Source of the DNA: Candidatus Desulfarcum epimagneticum
GTDB taxonomy: Bacteria; Desulfobacterota; Desulfobacteria; Desulfobacterales; CR-1
Length of the DNA stretch: 64,000 nt
Reading direction: 5' to 3'
Assembly (NCBI GenBank): GCA_900659855.1
Contig: CAACVI010000001.1
Span: forward strand, 1 to 64,000
Part shown: one piece after another, positions 35,371 to 44,334 of the stretch
How positions within the stretch are numbered: position 1 is the stretch's first letter
Layout: the number at the start of each line of letters is the position of its first letter
The notes under the pieces: generated by a model
Databases searched by the model: none
Seen by the model: only the letters and a program-made list of their open reading frames with translations
What the model was told of the DNA's origin: nothing
Made by a program: the position numbers and the translations under genes

Positions 35371-36701
35371 TGACAGAAAACGCAATGATTCTGCCAAAAG
35401 CATTTGCAGTTCGATTTTCTCAAGTCAAACGATGGGATCCCAATAGCTTTCATGACATTGAGTGGCACTGGCCCGCTTCAGCAATGGCTGCGATAGGTTC
35501 AGTACTAAAACCGAGAAAAGAGAAAGTCGACCGTAGCGCTAATAGGTTCAATGATCTAATGCCTGTAACGATTCACTTTGACGGTTCAATTGACCCGCGT
35601 AAAGTCAGTGAAGACAAAGAATACACCATGGAGCTTTTTTGGGCGCGGCCTGGCGATATTGTCGTTTCTAAAATCGACCTAAAGAATGGCGCGGTTGCAA
35701 TTATTCCAGACGAATGGGACAAGGTGGTTGTCACTAACCACTTTGCTATTTATGAGCCAGATATGAGCCAGATTATTCCGCAATATTTTCATATGTTAAT
35801 TCAGGCTCAATTTTTTAAAGAACATCTCTGGCGAAATAAAGTCGGGGCTGAAGGACGAAAGGAAGTTAAGTTAGATTTCTTTGAGTTTTTAAAAATTCCA
35901 ATTCCACCACTTCCAGTTCAACAGAAAGTCGTGGAGTATTGGGAGAAGGCACAAAAGGAAGTTGAAAATGGGTTAAAAGCACAGAACGAACTGATCCATA
36001 TACTCAATGATTACATGATTCAGCAAACCCGCAAGTATAAATTATTACAACAATCAAAGCTATTCAGCGCCAGTTTTTCCCACACGCCGCAATGGGATGT
36101 CAAGGCGGGACGGGCAGCGGTATTTAAAGAGGCAAATCCCTCTTTTGTCCGTCTTGGCGATTATACGGAAGAATGCGCGGAAATGGTAAAACCGTGGGAG
36201 TATCCAGACAAACTGTGGCCGATTTACGGTGTTAACAACAAGGATGGTGTTTTCCTAAGCACAAAACAGGAAACAGCCAGGTTTAATGCAGCATACAAGC
36301 GTATTAAAAAAGACTGGTTTTTCCACAACCCGACCAGAGCGAATGTCGGGTCGTTGGGCATTGTTCCGGAGGTTCCTGATGATGCCATCACAAGTCCGGA
36401 ATATCAGGTATGGAAATTAACAGGCGGCTTTGAGCCTGAATTCATGGATATACTTTTGCAAACCCAGTATTTCCTGACGCTCGTCAGCTTCAATCGCGTC
36501 GGTGGGGTCAAACAGCGGATGTATTACGCCAATCTGGCAGAAATCCGTCTTCCTATGGTCAGCCCAGATACTCAGAAAGAATATATTAAGCGCAAGGCGG
36601 CAATTAAGGCAAACCTTAAAGGGGCTGCCACTCACCTTATCGAAGTAAAAAAACAGGTTGAAAAACTCATCCTCGGAATCCTTTCAGTGGAGGACCTCTG
36701 A
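35370..36701 (+). CDS. hsdS: Restriction-modification specificity subunit (HsdS-like)
   Basis: A 443-residue protein with two target-recognition halves separated by conserved helices. LPVQQKVVEYWEKAQKEVENG is the central helix entry, and PDTQKEYIKRKAAIKANLKG with HLIEVKKQVEKLILGIL is the C-terminal one. Motifs FWARPGDIVVSKIDLKNGA and FHNPTRANVGSLGIVPE are usual for S subunits. The start overlaps the RM stop (TAATG). It should direct both modification and cleavage by the fused subunit upstream. Confidence 0.88.
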   Translation: MTENAMILPKAFAVRFSQVKRWDPNSFHDIEWHWPASAMAAIGSVLKPRKEKVDRSANRFNDLMPVTIHFDGSIDPRKVSEDKEYTMELFWARPGDIVVSKIDLKNGAVAIIPDEWDKVVVTNHFAIYEPDMSQIIPQYFHMLIQAQFFKEHLWRNKVGAEGRKEVKLDFFEFLKIPIPPLPVQQKVVEYWEKAQKEVENGLKAQNELIHILNDYMIQQTRKYKLLQQSKLFSASFSHTPQWDVKAGRAAVFKEANPSFVRLGDYTEECAEMVKPWEYPDKLWPIYGVNNKDGVFLSTKQETARFNAAYKRIKKDWFFHNPTRANVGSLGIVPEVPDDAITSPEYQVWKLTGGFEPEFMDILLQTQYFLTLVSFNRVGGVKQRMYYANLAEIRLPMVSPDTQKEYIKRKAAIKANLKGAATHLIEVKKQVEKLILGILSVEDL

Positions 36702-36702
36702 T

Positions 36703-36876
36703 ATGCCGCGCGGTCGTCGGCACATCCAGTTTGAAGGGTATTTTGCCGAAAACGCGCCGGGTATTTTCCGTTATGTTCAGATATCCCGGTCCGCCGCAAT
36801 CCCGGAAAGATTGACACCGGAAAACAAAGCGATCCTGGAGGATGCGGGCGCAGTATTGGAGAGTGAGACCTCATGA
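36703..36876 (+). CDS. Small hypothetical protein between hsdS and fic
   Basis: A 57-residue protein with GGAGG just before the ATG, and its last bases overlap the fic start by 4 bp, so it is almost certainly translated. It begins [12 protein letters not shown] and has a Glu-rich end ([11 protein letters not shown]). I recognise no family. By position it could be an antitoxin-like partner of Fic or part of the restriction system (inference). Confidence 0.65.
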   Translation: MPRGRRHIQFEGYFAENAPGIFRYVQISRSAAIPERLTPENKAILEDAGAVLESETS

Positions 36877-37913
36877 CGGCATTTAATCCAAAATTCACCA
36901 TTACCAACCGCATGACCGCCGCCATCACCCGGATTGAACGCGCGCGCGGCTTTCTGGAGGCGGCCCGATTATCCGATGACTGGGTGCGGGATATGGGAAA
37001 CAAAGCCCTTATCAAAGAGGCCCACCATACCACTCATATTGAAGGCGCCCGATTAACACTGGATCAGGCTCAACGCCTGTGGAACGGTGACGCGGTCCCT
37101 GAAGCCGACCCGGATGACACCAGGGAGCTGCTGAATTACCGCTCGGCATTTGAATTCGTTTCCGATTGTCTGGACAGCGGCGATCCGATTACAGAAGGCT
37201 TAATCCGGGAAATACACCGCAAACTGGTGGAAGGCGTGCGAGGCGGCAAAGCGGATCCCGGCAACTATCGACGGATTCAAAACTATGTCGCCAATTCATC
37301 CACCGGCGAAGTGATTTACACGCCGCCTTCAGCGGTGGATGTTCCGATCTTGATGTCGGATATGGTCAAGTGGCTCAACGCTGACCTTGAAATACATCCG
37401 GCGCTGATCAGCGGCATCGCCCAGTTCCAGCTGGTCCATATTCATCCATTCCTTGATGGTAACGGACGCGCCTCACGTCTGCTGTCAACGCTTTGCCTTT
37501 ACAAGGCAGGGTACGACTTCAAACGGCTGTTCACCATCAGCGAATACTATGACCGAGATCGACCGACTTTTTACAAATCCATCCAGAGCGCGCGCGACAA
37601 TGGTATAGACATGACCGGCTGGCTCGACTACTTCATCACGGGCCTGGAAACCCAGATGATCGAAGTGAAAGAGCGTGGCGAACAGATCATCCGCCGCGAC
37701 GCGCTGGCACAAAAGCACAGCCTGAATCAGCGGCAGGCAAAGGCGCTGGATTTATTAATGAAGAGAACTTCCGCGCATATTTCTGAAATTGAAGAAATCT
37801 GTCTGGGCGTCACCCGGCGAACATTACAAAGGGATATGAATGGATTGATGGATCTCAAACTTGTTCGCATCACAGGTTCAGCCCGTCAGTCAAACTATGA
37901 ATTCATTAAATAG
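36873..37913 (+). CDS. Fic-family protein with N-terminal inhibitory motif
   Basis: A 346-residue class II Fic protein. The inhibitory motif is TTHIEG at 53-58 (pattern S/T-x-x-x-E-G/N), the catalytic core [12 protein letters not shown] at 191-202, and a C-terminal winged helix ([16 protein letters not shown], then [13 protein letters not shown]). Fic enzymes AMPylate target proteins; the intrinsic motif usually blocks the active site until released. It overlaps the small gene upstream by 4 bp and is the last gene of the operon. The substrate is unknown. Confidence 0.93.
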   Translation: MTAFNPKFTITNRMTAAITRIERARGFLEAARLSDDWVRDMGNKALIKEAHHTTHIEGARLTLDQAQRLWNGDAVPEADPDDTRELLNYRSAFEFVSDCLDSGDPITEGLIREIHRKLVEGVRGGKADPGNYRRIQNYVANSSTGEVIYTPPSAVDVPILMSDMVKWLNADLEIHPALISGIAQFQLVHIHPFLDGNGRASRLLSTLCLYKAGYDFKRLFTISEYYDRDRPTFYKSIQSARDNGIDMTGWLDYFITGLETQMIEVKERGEQIIRRDALAQKHSLNQRQAKALDLLMKRTSAHISEIEEICLGVTRRTLQRDMNGLMDLKLVRITGSARQSNYEFIK

Positions 37914-37917
37914 AATT

Positions 37918-37968
37918 GCGACATATCATGCCGGAGTATCGCGACAAATTGCGACATGGATCGCGACA
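37918..37968 (+). repeat. GCGACA tract downstream of fic
   Basis: Four GCGACA units (37918, 37941, 37951, 37963) lie within 51 bp directly after the Fic stop. It could be a decayed coding extension or a small binding-site cluster; nothing else supports a function. Confidence 0.4.
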
Positions 37969-38050
37969 TTCACCATTTTAATCAATTAGAACGTCTGAAG
38001 GATTTCCAAATTCAGGTCTTTCAGGCGATTTTTTGGGGCGGGGCGATGAA

Positions 38051-38704
38051 TTAAGCGGGCTTGACGCAAAACACCGCCAGGTTGCCGCCCCCCAGTATCC
38101 TCTCTTTTTCAACCCTTAAACCGGCTTTCCTGATCAGCGGGGGCAGCGCGCCCCTGGCCATGAAATCCCGGTAATTTCTGAAATGCTCCCGGCCCGCCGT
38201 GGTCTCAAAAAACGAAATCACGGTTTTATATATCCAGCCGCCGGGAAATTCAATGGGGCCGGGATGAAAATCCACCAAAAGCGCCCGGCCGGCCGGTTTC
38301 AGGGTTCTGGCCATTTCGCGGATCACGGGGAGGCGGACCGACGCGGGCATTTCGTGCAGGGTCAGCATGGCCAGCGAGATGTCGAAAAATCCGTCCGGGT
38401 GAGGCGTCCGGGACGCGTCTCCTATGCGGATGTCGGCCTGGTCCCCCAGTTTTTTCCCGGCCGCCTCAGCCATGGCCGGGGACAGATCCATCCCGAATGC
38501 CTCGCATCCGGCCCTTTGATACAGCGCCAGATTGGCCCCTGTGCCGCATCCCGGCTCAAAAACCCGCATGCCTTTTTCAGGCGGATGGGTTTTCAACACA
38601 ATTTTCCGCAACGTCCGGTTGAACGGTCCCACAACGGTGTCGTAATATCTGACGATTTTTTTGTACGGGTCTTTTTTACAGGGCGATGGGGATTTTTCAG
38701 TCAT
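38051..38704 (-). CDS. Class I SAM-dependent methyltransferase
   Basis: A 217-residue protein with the SAM fold: motif I VFEPGCGTGANLALYQRAGC, motif II DMDLSPAMAEAA-like segment (MDLSPAMAEAAGKK), then ISLAMLTLHEMPASVR and ALLVDFHPGPIEF. It is of the Methyltransf_11 type, with no substrate hint. The ATG at 38704 has GGAGG upstream. A degenerate copy of its 3' end lies at 30320-30441, which suggests past recombination in this accessory region. Confidence 0.85.
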   Translation of the reverse strand: MTEKSPSPCKKDPYKKIVRYYDTVVGPFNRTLRKIVLKTHPPEKGMRVFEPGCGTGANLALYQRAGCEAFGMDLSPAMAEAAGKKLGDQADIRIGDASRTPHPDGFFDISLAMLTLHEMPASVRLPVIREMARTLKPAGRALLVDFHPGPIEFPGGWIYKTVISFFETTAGREHFRNYRDFMARGALPPLIRKAGLRVEKERILGGGNLAVFCVKPA

Positions 38705-38845
38705 TTTATGGCCTCCATGTGAAAAGGGCGATACCATGGCCTTCGTCCGTTGTCGTAAAAAACAAGGGGAATCTCGAAATGGAAGGCGCCGCAGTTCGAT
38801 TTCACCTTTGGAAACCGAAGTCGGAAATGATTGCGGAGGAAACGG

Positions 38846-39229
38846 CTACAGCGCACGGCTACAGCGTCGGATGAACGCGGCCACCTCGGCCTTGTCTATC
38901 TCCCCGGAGGCGACGGACAACACGATTTCGGCAAAATCATCCTCCGGCGCTTCGAAGTCGTGGCCGTTGAGCAGTAGAAAAATCAGCGCGGCCACCGCGC
39001 CGACCCGCTTGTTGCCGTCGAGGAAGGGATGATTTTTAACCAGATGGAAAAGATAGGCGGCGGCTATTTCGTAAATATCGGTGTGAAGGAATTCACCGCC
39101 ATAGGTGGCCGATGGCATGCCGATCGCCGATTTGAGCAACTCAATATCCCGGATTTCGGAGGCGCCTCCGTAACGGGCGATCTGATCGCGGTGGATATCC
39201 AGAACCTCGGTCAGATTCAGAAAACGCAT
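38846..39229 (-). CDS. doc: Doc-type toxin (Fic fold)
   Basis: A protein of about 127 residues whose motif HPFLDGNKRVGAVAALIFLL is that of Doc (death on curing), a Fic-fold kinase that phosphorylates EF-Tu. The N-terminus (FLNLTEVLDIHRDQIARYGG) is typical too. The ATG at 39229 is preferred over 39247 because it sits just after the antitoxin stop. The partner is an AbrB-type antitoxin rather than the classical Phd. Confidence 0.9.
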   Translation of the reverse strand: MRFLNLTEVLDIHRDQIARYGGASEIRDIELLKSAIGMPSATYGGEFLHTDIYEIAAAYLFHLVKNHPFLDGNKRVGAVAALIFLLLNGHDFEAPEDDFAEIVLSVASGEIDKAEVAAFIRRCSRAL

Positions 39230-39236
39230 GGCCACG

Positions 39237-39464
39237 CTACTCCGCAAGTTTTTTCAGCGCGTTGGGGTAGCGAGCGTTCACCTTATTAAGAGCGGCTTTA
39301 AACGTGTCGCCACGGTCGGTGTCTTTGATGGGATAAAGGATCAGCGCCCGGCCATCGGTGGTGACGTCGAAGGGGGTCTCGGCGTCGGCCCCCAGCCGTT
39401 CCAAAAAAGGCTTCTCAATCACCAGCGCCAGGCTGTCGCCATGTTTGGTCAGGGTTTTGATCAT
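39237..39464 (-). CDS. AbrB/MazE-type antitoxin of the Doc module
   Basis: A 75-residue protein. The AbrB-like fold has MIKTLTKHGDSLALVIEKPF and then TPFDVTTDGRALIL, with a basic C-terminus. GGAG lies about 8 nt before the ATG at 39464; the long upstream frame lacks that. It precedes doc by 7 bp, a standard antitoxin-first module. Confidence 0.8.
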   Translation of the reverse strand: MIKTLTKHGDSLALVIEKPFLERLGADAETPFDVTTDGRALILYPIKDTDRGDTFKAALNKVNARYPNALKKLAE

Positions 39465-39669
39465 TTCTTCAGTCTCCACAGCCTTAAAGTTATCGAAACG
39501 CCAATACAAAATAAAACATAAGGACGATTTAGTCAAGAAGGATGAAGCGAATTTTCGAGACCCAGGCGCTTTCCTCCAGCGGCGGGACGAAAAAGGAGTT
39601 TCGCCTGATCCGTTTTCACTTGCGTTCCGGCGGTTTTTCGCATACCCTTTTTTTAAAAAAATTTTCAAC

Positions 39670-39711
39670 TCAAAAAAACGCTGTGACGCATTTTTTTACG
39701 ATGCTGTCAAC
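39670..39711. repeat. Partial dispersed repeat (right end only)
   Basis: AAAAAAACGCTGTGACGCAT and TTTTTTACGATGCTGTCA match the end of copies at 9764 and 15837. The rest of the element is missing. Confidence 0.6.
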
Positions 39712-39735
39712 CATTATTCTTTTGGGAGGGGACAC

Positions 39736-40734
39736 ATGAGCTGGGACAAGGGCGCTTTGCTTGAAAAATCAGGAAGTTACTGGCAGTCCTGCGCGCTTCA
39801 CACCGGCGTCAAGCTGGATGTCTTTACCGTGATCGGTTCCGGTGATTTGTCGGCCGAAGAGGTGGCGGACCGGATCAACGGCGATCCGCGCGGGGTGTCG
39901 GCGTTGTTAAACGCGCTTTCGGCCATGGGTCTTCTGGACAAAGCCCGGGGGCTGTTTTCCAACACGGATTTTTCAAAAAATTTTCTGTCAAAAGATTCAG
40001 ACGATTACACCGGCTTTATCATCATGCACCATCACCACCTGATGGAGTCCTGGACGAAAATGTCCGAGGCCGTGTTAAGCGGAAAACCCAACCGGTCAAG
40101 CGTGTCCGACACGGACAAAGACACCGAGCGGGAAAGTTTTTTGATGGGAATGTTCAACATCGCCTCCGCCACCGCCCCCATGTACGCCAAAGCGCTCGGT
40201 TTGGGCGATCGTGAGCGCCTGCTTGACCTGGGCGGCGGCCCTGGAACTTACGCCATCCATTTTTGTCTGAACAACCCCGGGTTAAAGGCCACGGTCTTTG
40301 ACCTTCCCGCCACCCGGAAGTTCGCCGAAAAAACCATCGCCTCTTTCGGTCTTTCAGACAGGATTGGATTTAAAGAGGGCAGCTATCTGGATAAAAACAT
40401 CCGCCTTGACCAGGACTATGACGCGGCGTGGCTTTCCCACATTCTGCACGGGGAAGGGCCCCGGGAGGCGGCGTCCATTGTCGCCAGGGCCGCCGACGCC
40501 CTTAAAACCGGCGGAAAGATTCTGATCCATGAATTCATACTCAACGACGCCATGGACGGGCCTTTGTTTCCGGCGCTGTTCGCGTTAAACATGCTGGCCG
40601 GCACGGACAAAGGCCAGTCGTATTCAGAGGCCCAGCTTCGAGACATGCTTGAAAAATCCGGGATCGCCAATATTCAAAGGCTGGATCTCCGCTCCCCCAA
40701 TGACGCCGGGATTCTGGCGGGTGAAAAGTCCTGA
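39736..40734 (+). CDS. O-methyltransferase-type enzyme with dimerisation domain
   Basis: A 332-residue protein. Its N-terminal winged helix (about 10-80, DLSAEEVADRINGDPRGV) and C-terminal SAM domain (LLDLGGGPGTYAIHFC, VFDLPATRKFAE, WLSHILHGEGPREA, GGKILIHEFILND) match the Methyltransf_2 family of small-molecule O-methyltransferases. The substrate is unknown; no biosynthetic cluster is near. GGAGGGG precedes the ATG. The next gene starts 3 bp after its stop. Confidence 0.88.
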   Translation: MSWDKGALLEKSGSYWQSCALHTGVKLDVFTVIGSGDLSAEEVADRINGDPRGVSALLNALSAMGLLDKARGLFSNTDFSKNFLSKDSDDYTGFIIMHHHHLMESWTKMSEAVLSGKPNRSSVSDTDKDTERESFLMGMFNIASATAPMYAKALGLGDRERLLDLGGGPGTYAIHFCLNNPGLKATVFDLPATRKFAEKTIASFGLSDRIGFKEGSYLDKNIRLDQDYDAAWLSHILHGEGPREAASIVARAADALKTGGKILIHEFILNDAMDGPLFPALFALNMLAGTDKGQSYSEAQLRDMLEKSGIANIQRLDLRSPNDAGILAGEKS

Positions 40735-40737
40735 TTC

Positions 40738-41241
40738 ATGAATATTTTTGTGCTGGACACGGATATTGAAAAATGCGCCGAATTCCATTGTGATCAGCAT
40801 GTGGTGAAGATGACATTGGAAAGCGTCCAAATTCTCTGCTCGGCTTTAAGCAAAAAAAATTTTGAGACGCCATACAGGCCCACCCATCAAAAGCATCCCT
40901 GTGTGCTGTGGGCGGAGGAATCTTACGACAATTTTGAATGGCTCAGCAAACTTGCGTATGCGTTAAATGATGAATATAGATACAGATACAGGCGGTCTCA
41001 CGATCACAAATCGATTGACGCGCTGAGAAGTGTTTCGGATATGGAGTATGAGAGAAAAGGCCTGACCCCGTTCGCCCAGGCCATGCCGGAGCAATACAGA
41101 GTCCCGGGATATCCCGTCAAAGCCTATCGCCGATTTTATCTGGGTGAAAAAATGGGGTTTGCGAAGTGGACCCGAAGGGGTATTCCGTATTGGGTGAAAG
41201 AGACTTCGGATCGCGGAATGGGATTAAAACCTGACCCATAA
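40738..41241 (+). CDS. Conserved hypothetical phage/bacterial protein, possible pyrimidine-dimer glycosylase-like
   Basis: A 167-residue protein with MNIFVLDTDIEKCAEFHCDQ, HVVKMTLESVQILCSAL and HPCVLWAEESYDNFEWL. I have seen this pattern in phage and bacterial proteins, some described as pyrimidine-dimer glycosylase-like, but I cannot confirm the activity here. It is co-directional with the O-methyltransferase gene and 3 bp away. The following sequence is the intron remnant. Confidence 0.55.
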   Translation: MNIFVLDTDIEKCAEFHCDQHVVKMTLESVQILCSALSKKNFETPYRPTHQKHPCVLWAEESYDNFEWLSKLAYALNDEYRYRYRRSHDHKSIDALRSVSDMEYERKGLTPFAQAMPEQYRVPGYPVKAYRRFYLGEKMGFAKWTRRGIPYWVKETSDRGMGLKPDP

Positions 41242-41282
41242 CGTCTAAAATGGGGATAGTCAAATCAAGTTTTATTGTCACT

Positions 41283-41662
41283 GTAGGAAAGCCGGTCAAC
41301 CGGCTCCCCCCGCACAGATCCGTACGTGAGGAACTACCTCATGCGGCTCCTGCCTCGGGTATGAACGCTGAAACCTCTTATCCGGAAAAAAATGCGCAAT
41401 TCATCTGGCGTCCTTATCCTGTTGAGCTTTTCTGCGCGCGCCACAAAGAGCGATCGACGCAGCTCCCCGCCCCTGTGTGCGGACTGCGGCGGCTTTCATG
41501 GTGTTCCCCTTGGTCAACTCCCTTCCCTCCGCCTGCTCCGCTGAGGTTTTACCCCCATTGTTCGCCGGCTTCTCAGGCGCTATGTTGTTGTCTGACTTCC
41601 GTCAACCGTTCACGCCGGCAGTACGGAATTTCTCCTTCACCGGCCGTCCTCTAACTCGAAAC
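41283..41662 (-). mobile_element. Group II intron remnant, truncated, no reverse transcriptase
   Basis: On the minus strand the 3' end carries a clear domain V (41317-41349) with the AGCCG start, terminal ACGTACGG strand and GTAGTT loop, then a domain VI-like hairpin and a CCTAC end at 41283. Toward the 5' side is a piece of upstream RNA and the beginning of the reverse-transcriptase frame (GCCGCAGTCCG, ACACAGGGGCGGGGAGC). The catalytic RT, maturase and most of domain I are missing, so it cannot splice or move. Confidence 0.7.
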
Positions 41663-42017
41663 TTTAAGGACTTGGGTCGCCCAGATTCTGAACTGGGTGG
41701 CTTTGAATGAATTCACCCGGTAGCCGACCGATATGATGGCGTCGAGATTGTAATACTCCAACTTTCGTTTTACCTGTCGCGCGCCCTCATTTTGAACTGT
41801 TTCCAAAATGGAAACAGTTGCCGGCTTCTCCAGCTCTCCTTCGCTATATATATGGTCCAAATGTTTTGACGCCAACCCCGAAAAGCTCCGCCATCCGTTT
41901 TTGAGTCAGCCAGACATTCTCACGATGAAAAATAATCTCAACTTTGACATCGCCATTGGGAGTCGTATAGAGAAGGAATTCGGTCAATTCGTCTTTCAGG
42001 GCAAGTTGTTTGTTCAT
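41663..42017 (-). pseudogene. RhuM-family pseudogene, frameshifted and truncated
   Basis: Starts with MNKQLALKDELTEFLLYTT and reads RENVWLTQKRMAELFGVG, then a frameshift near 41870; the next frame continues ASKHLDHIYSEGELEK to KLEYYNLDAIISVGYRVNS, RIWATQVLK, where it is cut by the intron remnant. The intact relative is at 30777-31832. The break at exactly this point suggests the intron-related rearrangement ended the gene. Confidence 0.75.
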
Positions 42018-42028
42018 AAAATTTCCCA

Positions 42029-44317
42029 CTACCCGGCGCATTGGGCGGCGGCGATGGCGGCCTGGCCCAGGGAAAGTCCCCCGTCGTTGCACGGCGCCAG
42101 GGAATGGCAAAAGACTTCAAACCCTCTTTTTTCCAGCTCGCCCTTCATTCCCGAAAGCAAAACGCGGTTTTGGAACACCCCGCCGCTTAAGGCCGCCTGG
42201 TCGATGCCGGTCTCCTTTTTCACGATCTGGCACAGATCGCAAAACGCCTGAATCAGGGTGGCGTGGAATTTGGCGCTGATTTGAGACGGCGACGCGCCTT
42301 TTTCCATGTCCGCGACCACGGCCCGGATGATGGGGGCCGTGGGCAGGGTTTTTTCTTTTTCGCCGATCCATTGGCAGGGGTAAACGCCCCGGGGCTTTTC
42401 TCCGGCGGCCGCCATTTCCAGCTCCATGGCGGCCTGGCCCTCGAAGGTGGAGATGTGGCGGATGCCGATGATGGAGGCGACGCCGTCAAACAGGCGCCCG
42501 GCGCTGGAGGTCGGGGGCGAGTGGATGTTTCCGTTGATCATCTGTTGAATGACGCGGATTTTTTTCTCCCCGGCGTGGCGGATGAGCGGCAGGCTCAAGC
42601 GGCTCATGGAGTCCCCGAACGCCTCGTGGAGATAGGACAGCGCCATTCGCCAGGGCTCCCGGGCCGCGGCGTCGCCCCCGGGCATGGCGTTGTATTCGAT
42701 TTTTCCGGAGCGCTCAAAACCCGTCAAATCCGCCACAAGCGCCTCGCCCCCCCATATGGCGCCGTCGGACCCCAGGCCCGCGCCGTCCAGGGCGATCCCG
42801 ATGACTTTGGAATCGATCTGGTTTTCGGCCATGCATGAGGCGATGTGGGCATGGTGATGCTGAACCCGGACCAGCCGGGCCCCCCGCTCCTCCAGGGTCT
42901 TCGCGTATCGGGAGCTGGAATAGTCCGGGTGAAGGTCGCACGCCGCGATTTCCCAGTGGATGTCGAAAATCCGTTTCATGTGGTCAATGGTCATGCGGAA
43001 AAAATCGTCCGCCCACCGGTTTTCCAAATCCCCGATGTGCTGGCTTAAAAAGGCGTTTTGGCCCTTGGCCAGGCACACCGTGTTTTTCATATGGGCGCCG
43101 CAGGCCAGGGTCGGGGGAACGCTTTTTTTCAGGAATATGGGCGCCGGGGCATAGCCCCTTGAGCGCCGGATGAGGCGTGTGGCGCCCGCCGAGTGTCTCA
43201 CGATGGAGTCGTCGCTTCTTAAGTAAATGTCCCGGTTGTGGATCAGGAAATAATCCGCGATGTTCCCCAGGGTGGAAAAGGCTGTTTCGTTGTCGATGAC
43301 GATGGGCTCTTCGCTGATGTTTCCGCTGGTCATCACCAGGGCCTTGAACCCCCATTGAAAAAGCAGGTAATGAAGGGGCGCGCAGGGCAGCATGACCCCG
43401 AGAGAGTCGTTTTTCGGCGAAACCGCTTCGGAAAGGGAGGTGGGGATTTTTTTCCGCAAAATCACGATGGGCCGCTGGAGGGAGTTCAGCCGCTTTTTTT
43501 CAGCGTCGCTCACATGGGCGTATGCCTCAATGGCCGCCATGTCCGGGGACATGAGGGCGAAGGGTTTTTCCTCCCGGCCCTTTTTTTCTCTCAGGCGTTT
43601 GACCGCCGCGTCGTTTTCCGGGTCCGCCGCCAGATGAAAACCCCCGAGGCCCTTGATGGCCAGGATATGGCCCTCCTTTAACAGCCGGGCGGTTTTTTCA
43701 ATGGGATCGGGGCCGGGGATTTTTTCCCGTGAGGCGTTGTAAAGCGCCACATGGGGCCCGCATTCCGGGCAGGCGTTGGGCTGGGCGTGGAAGCGCCTGT
43801 TTGCCGGGTCTTCATACTCGCGGCGGCAGGCGTCGCACATGTCAAAGCCCTTCATGGAGGTGTGGGGGCGGTCATAGGGGATGTCGTCGATGATGGTGTA
43901 GCGGGGGCCGCAGTTGACGCAGTTTAAGAAAGGGTACAGATACCGGCGGTCTTCGGGGTCGAAAAGCTCGGAAAGGCAGTCTTCGCACACGGACACATCC
44001 GGCGATATGAGGGTGGAGATCGAGTCGCGGCCCCGGCTTTTGACGATGGAAAACGTCTCATAGCCTTTTGGCGGCGCGTTTGAGACGGCCATGTGGGTGA
44101 TCCGGGACAGGGGAGGGGGATTTTTTTCAATGCGCCGGCAAAACAGATCCACATCGTCGGCCGGCCCCTCAATGTGAATGAACACCCCGGCGGAGGTGTT
44201 GGCCACCTCGCCTTTCAGGCCGAAGCGGCCCGCCAGCTGATGGATAAACGGGCGAAAGCCCACTCCCTGGACAATGCCGTTCACGGCCAGGGTTTTGGAT
44301 GCGACAGGCTTGGACAT
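42029..44317 (-). CDS. hypF: Carbamoyltransferase HypF
   Basis: A 762-residue protein that makes the cyanide ligands of [NiFe]-hydrogenase from carbamoyl phosphate. In order: acylphosphatase (GIVQGVGFRPFIHQL), two zinc fingers (CEDCLSEL, CVNCGPRYT, CDACRREY, CPECGPH), YrdC-like (LAIKGLGGFHLAAD and KRPFALMSP-like segment), and the Kae1-like C-terminal domain with VQHHHAHIASCMAE. Hydrogenase structural genes are outside this window. It is followed by hypC downstream of the start on the same strand, with the order hypC-hypF. Confidence 0.95.
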   Translation of the reverse strand: MSKPVASKTLAVNGIVQGVGFRPFIHQLAGRFGLKGEVANTSAGVFIHIEGPADDVDLFCRRIEKNPPPLSRITHMAVSNAPPKGYETFSIVKSRGRDSISTLISPDVSVCEDCLSELFDPEDRRYLYPFLNCVNCGPRYTIIDDIPYDRPHTSMKGFDMCDACRREYEDPANRRFHAQPNACPECGPHVALYNASREKIPGPDPIEKTARLLKEGHILAIKGLGGFHLAADPENDAAVKRLREKKGREEKPFALMSPDMAAIEAYAHVSDAEKKRLNSLQRPIVILRKKIPTSLSEAVSPKNDSLGVMLPCAPLHYLLFQWGFKALVMTSGNISEEPIVIDNETAFSTLGNIADYFLIHNRDIYLRSDDSIVRHSAGATRLIRRSRGYAPAPIFLKKSVPPTLACGAHMKNTVCLAKGQNAFLSQHIGDLENRWADDFFRMTIDHMKRIFDIHWEIAACDLHPDYSSSRYAKTLEERGARLVRVQHHHAHIASCMAENQIDSKVIGIALDGAGLGSDGAIWGGEALVADLTGFERSGKIEYNAMPGGDAAAREPWRMALSYLHEAFGDSMSRLSLPLIRHAGEKKIRVIQQMINGNIHSPPTSSAGRLFDGVASIIGIRHISTFEGQAAMELEMAAAGEKPRGVYPCQWIGEKEKTLPTAPIIRAVVADMEKGASPSQISAKFHATLIQAFCDLCQIVKKETGIDQAALSGGVFQNRVLLSGMKGELEKRGFEVFCHSLAPCNDGGLSLGQAAIAAAQCAG

Positions 44318-44334
44318 GAGCGCTTTTACGAACC

